Part shown: positions 33,019 through 37,976 of the stretch, in pieces
Position numbering within the stretch: position 1 is the stretch's first letter
Layout of the letters: the number at the start of each line of letters is the position of its first letter
From: Oscillospiraceae bacterium
Lineage (GTDB): Bacteria; Bacillota; Clostridia; Oscillospirales; CAG-272
Direction: 5' to 3'
Length of the DNA stretch: 37,976 nt
Assembly: GCA_015065215.1 (NCBI GenBank)
Contig: SVQT01000019.1
Location: 1-37,976 of the forward strand
Made by a program: the position numbers and the translations under genes
The notes under the pieces: model-generated
Databases searched by the model: none
The model's input: the letters and a program-made list of their open reading frames with translations, nothing else
Told to the model about the DNA's origin: nothing

Positions 33019-34905
33019 TTACCGGCTGAACTCAACGATTTTGGCATCACCGTAATCCTTGATGAAATCAGCGTCCAAATCCTTATCCAAAATGATCATA
33101 TTACTTTGGCCAACAATTGCTTGAATTGCCTGAATACGCTTGTACTGTCTGTAATTATAGCCCTTTCCACTCCAATCCTCTTCCGCTTGAAGCTGCCACA
33201 TCAGCTCCGCCACCTCAGCATTTGCTGCGGCGATGCTGGCAATTTTCTGGGCCTCCTCGGCCCCCACAATGGTGTAATACTTTGAATTGGCTTCAATCAA
33301 AAGCACACTCTCTTCTCCCATGGCCGCAAGCACAATTCTTTCCGCCTCGATCCCCGCGCTGATCAGCTGCTGATAAACATCGGCGATTTCTACCGGCGGA
33401 TGGATGCTTTCGAGCACCACATCCATCACATCAAGGCCTGTATGATACGCGGAAATTTTTTCGATCAGATCCTCTTTGAAGCTTTGAGCGAATGCGCCAC
33501 GGTCTACAGATAGCAGGGTGTCAAGGTCGGTACCGATAGTTTTGGCGGTCACGATCTCGTAAGCGGTGGATTGCAGCAGCGCTTCGGGACTGGTGCTACT
33601 TGCCAGATACGCCTTTAAATTCTCTATACGATAGGCGATGCGCAAATTGATCGATACCAGCTCATTGCCACCGCCCAGTAGCAGCTTGTATTCCTCGCTA
33701 CCGTGCGATTGCGTCCAGATATTATCGGTGCTTTCCTCAGAAATATAACCGATGGTCACCGTATTGACCACACGGGTATTATAGACCTCTACGCTGTCAA
33801 AGGGCCAGGGCAACGTCACATGCAGTCCAGGCTGCAAGGTCTCCTCTTGCAACCGCCCCAAACGGTAATGCGCCCCCTCCTGATAAGGCTCGATCTTAAC
33901 CACGCCGCTAAAGCCCCATAATAGCAGAACCACTGCCAACACGGTATACGGCAAGATGCGCTTGATCAGTCGAATGCTCCAAAGTGAGCGCATGGTGATA
34001 CCGGTGTTCTTTTCCAGATAGGAGATCACACCCAGATCCTCTCCGCCAAGTCCCGGCATGGGAATGGAAAGCTCGGGAGCGGTAGAAATTTCATGGCGGA
34101 TATACCGTACCACCAGCGAAATTGTCAGAAAGGCAGTTTCATAGACAAAGAGCAACGCCAGCAAAATATTGGTGATCTTAACATAGTCACCATATCCCAT
34201 CAGACGGATCATCAAGGCGATGGCAATCACAAGCTGGCTCCATCTGCCGGCCGACAAGGCCCCCCGCAAACCGTGAAGCTGCGCTTGGTGATAGCGCTCT
34301 TCGGCATCCTTGGCGGGTAACGCCTTCGGGGGATCTTCCCCTTCTTCGACCACGCGTTTGTCGTCCCCCGCGTGCTTGCACCATTTGTCCAGCACGATGT
34401 AAAAAACAAAGAACGCCACCAAAATCACCGGAATGTGATAGCCCAACCCATAGGAGCGGGGAGTTTTGGCGAACATGATCCAAAAATAGACATTGGCGCC
34501 GGTAATCAGTGTCAGCACCGCGCCCAACAAAACCGTCTCTCTGGAATTTGCCCAAAAATCCACAAACCATTCTCGCACACGGGCAAAAAAGGGTTTTCTT
34601 TTGGGTGTGGGAACAGGCGCTTCCTCGTCAGTCGCCTCTGTGGGCGTGGGCTCCGTCTCAGCAGGCGGCTCTGTGGGCGTGGGCTCCGTCTCAGCGGGCG
34701 GCTCTTTTTTGGGGATGATCGGTGTCATCAAAAGCAAATTTGCCACCGCCGGTAATGCTTGCAATATGCCAACCAGCAGCAAGGGCAAATAGGCGGTCAG
34801 CAGATATATGACAATACTGCCGACAGCGCAACCCAACAGACAAAGCGCCGTAATGAGCGCCGCCTTGCCGGAGGGGGCAGTCTGTTTCTTTTTCGCTTGT
34901 TTCAT
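33019..34905 (-). CDS. SPFH-domain protein with six-helix N-terminal extension (HflK-like)
   Basis: This 628-aa protein is far longer than ordinary HflK (about 400). Hydrophobic helices lie at about 15-35, 39-60, 124-145, 157-174, 222-238, 245-266 and 317-335. The last is the normal SPFH anchor, so six extra helices precede it. A proline/threonine repeat (PPAETEPTPTE twice, 69-90) links the first two helices to the rest. The SPFH part runs from about 333 to 560 (KIEPYQEGAHYRLGRLQEET, PGLHVTLPWPFDSVEVYNTR), with the usual helical tail. The ATG at 34905 has AGAGGAG 5 nt upstream. It is the first gene of the SPFH/P-type ATPase operon. Confidence 0.87.
   Translation of the reverse strand: MKQAKKKQTAPSGKAALITALCLLGCAVGSIVIYLLTAYLPLLLVGILQALPAVANLLLMTPIIPKKEPPAETEPTPTEPPAETEPTPTEATDEEAPVPTPKRKPFFARVREWFVDFWANSRETVLLGAVLTLITGANVYFWIMFAKTPRSYGLGYHIPVILVAFFVFYIVLDKWCKHAGDDKRVVEEGEDPPKALPAKDAEERYHQAQLHGLRGALSAGRWSQLVIAIALMIRLMGYGDYVKITNILLALLFVYETAFLTISLVVRYIRHEISTAPELSIPMPGLGGEDLGVISYLEKNTGITMRSLWSIRLIKRILPYTVLAVVLLLWGFSGVVKIEPYQEGAHYRLGRLQEETLQPGLHVTLPWPFDSVEVYNTRVVNTVTIGYISEESTDNIWTQSHGSEEYKLLLGGGNELVSINLRIAYRIENLKAYLASSTSPEALLQSTAYEIVTAKTIGTDLDTLLSVDRGAFAQSFKEDLIEKISAYHTGLDVMDVVLESIHPPVEIADVYQQLISAGIEAERIVLAAMGEESVLLIEANSKYYTIVGAEEAQKIASIAAANAEVAELMWQLQAEEDWSGKGYNYRQYKRIQAIQAIVGQSNMIILDKDLDADFIKDYGDAKIVEFSR
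34636..34701. repeat. Two tandem 33-bp units inside the HflK-like gene
   Basis: Two copies of a 33-bp unit (34636-34668 and 34669-34701) differ at one base and encode PPAETEPTPTE twice. This is a recent in-frame duplication in the linker. Confidence 0.85.
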
Positions 34906-34987
34906 GTAATCTCCTCTCACGCGGGGCACGCTTCAATGCACGTGCGTACGCAGGCGCACGCGGGCGCCAATTAATGATGGTTAACCT

Positions 34988-35017
34988 ATTTTAACACATT
35001 GCTGTAGTTTTTGTCAA
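34988..35017 (-). promoter_or_regulatory. Promoter of the SPFH/P-type ATPase operon
   Basis: On the minus strand a perfect TTGACA (35012-35017), 18 bp and TAAAAT (34988-34993) are present. The 75-nt leader contains a GC-rich hairpin built on GTGCG...CGCAC (about 34939-34961). No metal box that I recognise is present. Confidence 0.65.
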
Positions 35018-35039
35018 GGTCGATATATTTGGATAAAAA

Positions 35040-35079
35040 AAGCAACTGCTTTTGCACAATTAGCACAAAGCAGTCGCTT
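35040..35079 (-). terminator. Rho-independent terminator of the nucleotidyltransferase gene
   Basis: A long stem of about 17 bp, AAGCGACTGCTTTGTGC with GTGCAAAAGCAGTTGCTT (one or two mismatches), is followed by TTTTTTT on the minus strand. Confidence 0.85.
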
Positions 35080-35093
35080 CTTTTGGGGTAAAA

Positions 35094-36005
35094 TTATTTG
35101 GCGTAGAGGTCTTTGTGATATACACCGGCGGCGTACAGGTCTTCAAAGGCCTGCACCACAGCCTCTTTGTCCTCTTTGTATGTTACGCCAAACCAACGGT
35201 CGGCGGTGGGAATGACACGAACCGTTGCTTTGCCGGTACGGATCATATGATCGATAACGCCGGGCAACAGATATTCCGCCTTGATCTCCCCTTGGGGAAG
35301 ATCGGTGAGGAATTTGAGAAAGCCCTCTTCCAATTCATCCAGAAAATCAGGCGTTAACGCCCACATATTCATCGAAACGATGGCATCGGGATCCACCGGG
35401 ATGCGCACACCATCCTTTTCTACAGCGGCACCCTTCCCATCACGCACCAAACCGTGGGTTTCAACCACACCGGTCAGATTGCCTGCCGCGTCCACCTGGC
35501 AAACACCGCGGGAAACACCGCCGTTTTCACTAAGGGTATTTTTCAAAACAAAGCCGGGCATGCAAAAGCTATTCTTTTTGCCGGCGTTTTCCACCAAGAA
35601 GTTATGCGCGATGCGAAAACCCTCTTTTCCGTAATAATCATCCGCGTTGATCACCACAAAGGGCTCTTTCACGATACCGCGGCAGGAAAGCACTGCCTGA
35701 CCGGTCCCCCAAGGCTTTTTACGCTCTGCCGGGCAGGTAAAGCCAGCGGGCAGATCCTCTTTTTCCTGGAACGCATACGCCACCGGGCAGATCTTTTCGA
35801 TCCGCTCCCCAATGATGGCGCGAAAATCCGCCTCCAGATCCCGTCGGATAATAAAAACGACACGGTCAAAACCCGCCTCCAGCGCGTCGTGGATCGAATA
35901 GTCCATAATAATCTCACCGCCGGGGCCGACCGGCTCCAGCTGCTTGATCCCCCCGCCAAAGCGCGAGCCAATGCCTGCCGCCATAATCACCAAACTGGTT
36001 TTCAT
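35094..36005 (-). CDS. Sugar-phosphate-type nucleotidyltransferase
   Basis: This 303-aa protein starts at ATG 36005 with AAGGAG 8 nt upstream. It has the N-terminal nucleotide-binding signature MAAGIGSRFGGGIKQLEPVG, then VFIIRRDLEADFRAIIGERI, PWGTGQAVLSCRG, the metal-binding VINADDYYG, and SMNMWALTPDFLDEL. These mark the NTP_transferase fold of GlmU, RmlA and LicC relatives. The substrate is not evident; the length and lack of a left-handed beta-helix exclude GlmU. It is a single-gene unit with its own promoter and terminator. Confidence 0.85.
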   Translation of the reverse strand: MKTSLVIMAAGIGSRFGGGIKQLEPVGPGGEIIMDYSIHDALEAGFDRVVFIIRRDLEADFRAIIGERIEKICPVAYAFQEKEDLPAGFTCPAERKKPWGTGQAVLSCRGIVKEPFVVINADDYYGKEGFRIAHNFLVENAGKKNSFCMPGFVLKNTLSENGGVSRGVCQVDAAGNLTGVVETHGLVRDGKGAAVEKDGVRIPVDPDAIVSMNMWALTPDFLDELEEGFLKFLTDLPQGEIKAEYLLPGVIDHMIRTGKATVRVIPTADRWFGVTYKEDKEAVVQAFEDLYAAGVYHKDLYAK

Positions 36006-36062
36006 ATGCAATTCTCCTTTTCTGTATAGGCTTGTACGAACACCCTTGGTTGGTTCAGTATC

Positions 36063-36091
36063 AGTATAGCACAACGGCAAGTATTTTGCAA
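36063..36091 (-). promoter_or_regulatory. Promoter of the nucleotidyltransferase gene
   Basis: On the minus strand TTGCAA (36086-36091), 17 bp and TATACT (36063-36068) are present. Confidence 0.65.
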
Positions 36092-36198
36092 GTGTAAGAT
36101 TGAGCACGTTTTCTTGGCTTTTGGACACAAAAGGGGCTATTTATTTGGCCAGAGCGAAAAAACGCAAATAACATTCCATTTGCTTCCCACAATAAAGA

Positions 36199-36230
36199 GG
36201 GCTGCCTCAAATTTGCATTTGAGACAGCCC
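36199..36230 (-). terminator. Terminator-like hairpin after the XRE/zinc-ribbon gene
   Basis: A 14-bp stem with one mismatch (36199-36212 with 36217-36230) is followed on the minus strand by CTTTATTGTG, a weak T tract. Confidence 0.7.
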
Positions 36231-36258
36231 CGATCCGCGCTTTTTACGCCATCGCGCC

Positions 36259-37161
36259 TTAGCCTTCTGTCACGATCTTATACAGTTGGAAGGGGAAAAC
36301 GAAGGGGGCACAAACCATGCCAACGATAATACCGAGGACGGTGGTAAACAAACCGATCAAAAGGCCAAGCACAAAGAACAAAATCTTCATGCCGATCAAC
36401 CACAGACAGCCGTCCAGATCAAAGGTGAAGATCAGTCCCGGCCATCGCACCGATTTGAAAGCAAAGTCCACAAGGATGTCCTGCACAATACAATCATAAA
36501 AGAGACAGCATACATAAGAAAATATCACATATGTATCGATCAGCATAAAAACCAAAAAACCGGTGCTATAGTCATCAACCAAAACGGAAATGCCGATTGC
36601 CAAAAATACAGCCGCGACCAGTCCCGCCACCGCGAAGCTTAAAATGTGGTACCCGCTAAGATTTCTCTGCCGCTTCTTCTTTTGCGGCGCTGCCTGCCGT
36701 TCTTCCTCTTGACGGCGCCTTTGCGCCATCAAGGCCTCCGCTTTTCTTCTCCGCTCAGCGGCCGCAAGCTCCGCCGCCTTCGCCTGTGCGCATTTTTTAC
36801 AAAGAACGACCGGATTGGTGCTGCCTACGTTTTCCTCGTTGACCATCGCACCGCAACGCTTGCAAAAGCCCAAGGGCTGAAGGGGTGCGGGCGGCTGTGA
36901 CTCCTCCGCCTCCGGCTCGGCAGGCTCGTCCTCTGCCTCCGGTGTCGCGGTGGCGGGAAAGCCACCCGCCGGATCCAACAGCTCGTCTACTGTTATTTTA
37001 TACAACTCCGCCAAGGCACGCAAGGTGGAAATATCCGGCTCGCTCAGATCCTTTTCCCATTTTGAAATCGCCTGTGCGCTAAGGTTCAAATGCGCCCCTA
37101 ACTGCTGCTGTGTCATACCGGCCAATTTGCGATAACACGCCATTTTTTGTCCAAGTGTCAT
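36259..37161 (-). CDS. Membrane-bound XRE-type regulator with zinc ribbon
   Basis: This is a 300-aa protein. Residues 5-61 are a Cro/C1 helix-turn-helix (MACYRKLAGMTQQQLGAHLN, LSAQAISKWEKDLSEPDIST). A Pro/Glu-rich linker follows. Next is a zinc ribbon with C100, C103, C121 and C124, then a highly charged helix (AAERRRKAEALMAQRRRQEE). Three or four membrane helices complete it (about 173-195, 202-222 and 252-292). It therefore holds its DNA-binding domain at the membrane. The ATG at 37161 follows AAGGAG by 6 nt. An inverted repeat over its own promoter suggests self-regulation. Targets and signal are unknown. Confidence 0.85.
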   Translation of the reverse strand: MTLGQKMACYRKLAGMTQQQLGAHLNLSAQAISKWEKDLSEPDISTLRALAELYKITVDELLDPAGGFPATATPEAEDEPAEPEAEESQPPAPLQPLGFCKRCGAMVNEENVGSTNPVVLCKKCAQAKAAELAAAERRRKAEALMAQRRRQEEERQAAPQKKKRQRNLSGYHILSFAVAGLVAAVFLAIGISVLVDDYSTGFLVFMLIDTYVIFSYVCCLFYDCIVQDILVDFAFKSVRWPGLIFTFDLDGCLWLIGMKILFFVLGLLIGLFTTVLGIIVGMVCAPFVFPFQLYKIVTEG

Positions 37162-37212
37162 ATCATTCTCCTTTATTTTTCGGTGATTTCATTGTGCCAT
37201 AAATTTCCTGCG

Positions 37213-37257
37213 TTTTCAATCATCCGTTGGTTGAATTACACAACTGATGGTTGAAAA
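37213..37257 (-). promoter_or_regulatory. Inverted repeat and promoter upstream of the XRE/zinc-ribbon gene
   Basis: Two 17-bp arms (37213-37229 and 37241-37257) match at 15 of 17 positions: TTTTCAAyCATCmGTTG and its complement. On the minus strand the arm nearest the gene includes a TTGAAA -35. Seventeen bp further on, CACAAT may be the -10. This is the expected place for an autoregulatory operator. Confidence 0.65.
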
Positions 37258-37316
37258 GGCTGTTTGGCGGCCGGATCGCCGCTTTTTGGCGGCAACCCCA
37301 ATCACAGAGCATGCGA

Positions 37317-37976
37317 TTATCGGGAAGCTTCCTCTCCCGCGCTCACCAGCTGGGTAGCCCAATTGCCTTTTTTCAGCAGAATGGCTCCCAGAAGGAATTT
37401 GGCCGATTCAACCGCTTGGCAAGCAATGAACAGCCAGTAAATACTGATCCCGGTGCCATATGCCAGTATTGCCGCCACAGGCATAACAATCGCCCACATA
37501 TAGATGCTGTCAAACAAGAGCGTAATGAACACTTTACCCCCTGAACGGATGGTGAAATAGGCGGCGTGAGCAAAAGACCGGAAAGGGGTTGCCACCGCCG
37601 TGACGATCATCATAAAGCCGGCAAGCGAACGCACTGTTGCCTCGGTCTCATACAGGCGCGGGAACACGCCGGAAATACCGGCCAGTACACCGCCCATCAA
37701 AAGAGCGCAAGCCACAGCGAATGCCATCATCTTGCGATCGGCGTCCTTTGCTTCCTCGATCTTGCCAGCCCCCAGCAGATTGCCCACCACAATGGCGATT
37801 GAAGTGCCCACCGCCATATAAATGACGCTGACCAGATTTTCTATGGTGGCATTGATATTCTGCGCGGCCACCACTTCCAGCCCCCTGGTGGAATAGCACT
37901 GATTGCGCATGGTCACCGCCAGTGCCCAAAACAGCTCATTGGCCATCAAAGGCAGGCCCTTGACAGCAACCCTGCC
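37317..37976 (-). CDS. MATE-family efflux transporter, N-terminus outside window
   Basis: The frame is open to the right edge, giving the last 219 residues. The region PLMANELFWALAVTMRNQCY, then the AAQNINATIENLVSVIYMAV segment, is the start of the second half of MATE transporters. SIAIVVGNLLGAGKIEEAKD is its conserved loop, and five or six membrane helices follow, ending LVSAGEEASR. The family exports drugs or organic cations in exchange for Na+ or H+. Substrate and start cannot be judged. Confidence 0.87.
   Translation of the reverse strand, partial: GRVAVKGLPLMANELFWALAVTMRNQCYSTRGLEVVAAQNINATIENLVSVIYMAVGTSIAIVVGNLLGAGKIEEAKDADRKMMAFAVACALLMGGVLAGISGVFPRLYETEATVRSLAGFMMIVTAVATPFRSFAHAAYFTIRSGGKVFITLLFDSIYMWAIVMPVAAILAYGTGISIYWLFIACQAVESAKFLLGAILLKKGNWATQLVSAGEEASR

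Overview
The window looks like a chromosomal segment of an anaerobic gut-type Clostridia (Bacillota) bacterium. The signs are consistently strong AGGAGG-type ribosome binding sites, sigma-A promoters close to consensus, tRNA genes that encode CCA, a SipW/TasA-type secretion locus, DUF6935-type small proteins, and surface proteins of the kind common in gut Firmicutes. Most genes are on the minus strand. There is no rRNA, CRISPR array, transposase, integrase or phage structural gene.

Layout. (1) 1-8414, minus: a surface-protein operon. It starts with a 939-aa anchored extracellular protein, continues through five small cytosolic proteins (a basic/acidic protein of unknown family, a double zinc ribbon, a DUF6935-like protein and two paralogous lipocalin-like proteins), and ends with a 692-aa anchored protein and a partial secreted Fn3-type protein. 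Its promoter has an extended -10, no -35, and four helically phased ATCACCC/GGGTGAT boxes. Just upstream lies a gene for an unusual membrane-bound regulator, a 7TM sensor fused to a LuxR HTH (8502-9440). (2) 9.6-13.1 kb: an AGCS Na+/amino-acid symporter, an extended SDR, and a small XRE-controlled module with two matching operators. (3) 13.3-19.3 kb: a GH78 alpha-L-rhamnosidase and an AT-rich two-gene cassette (zinc-finger plus Vsr-like nuclease, and a DUF2971 protein). The cassette sits between two copies of a 250-bp repeat that carries both a terminator-like hairpin and an outward promoter. (4) 19.5-24.6 kb: a SipW/TasA-type export locus (DUF5305 fusion protein, polytopic ER-type signal peptidase, TasA-like substrate) with a divergent second substrate. 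(5) 24.8-26.5 kb: a divergent SDR/AraC pair. (6) 26.5-27.3 kb: further repeats and a tRNA-Leu/tRNA-fMet operon. (7) 27.4-38.0 kb: rsmF, then an operon of three SPFH (HflK/HflC-type) proteins with a P1B-type ATPase, a nucleotidyltransferase, a membrane-bound XRE/zinc-ribbon protein and a partial MATE transporter.

The most notable non-coding signal is a family of interspersed repeats related to the tRNA-fMet locus. The 12-bp 3' end of that tRNA recurs at 18882 and 26789. Its anticodon arm and T arm recur in opposite orientation, and its terminator hairpin recurs at 19247 and 24680. The strongest candidates for undescribed biology are the repeat-flanked nuclease/DUF2971 cassette, the 7TM-LuxR regulator with its phased operator array, the repeat that carries portable promoters, and the SPFH/P-type ATPase operon.
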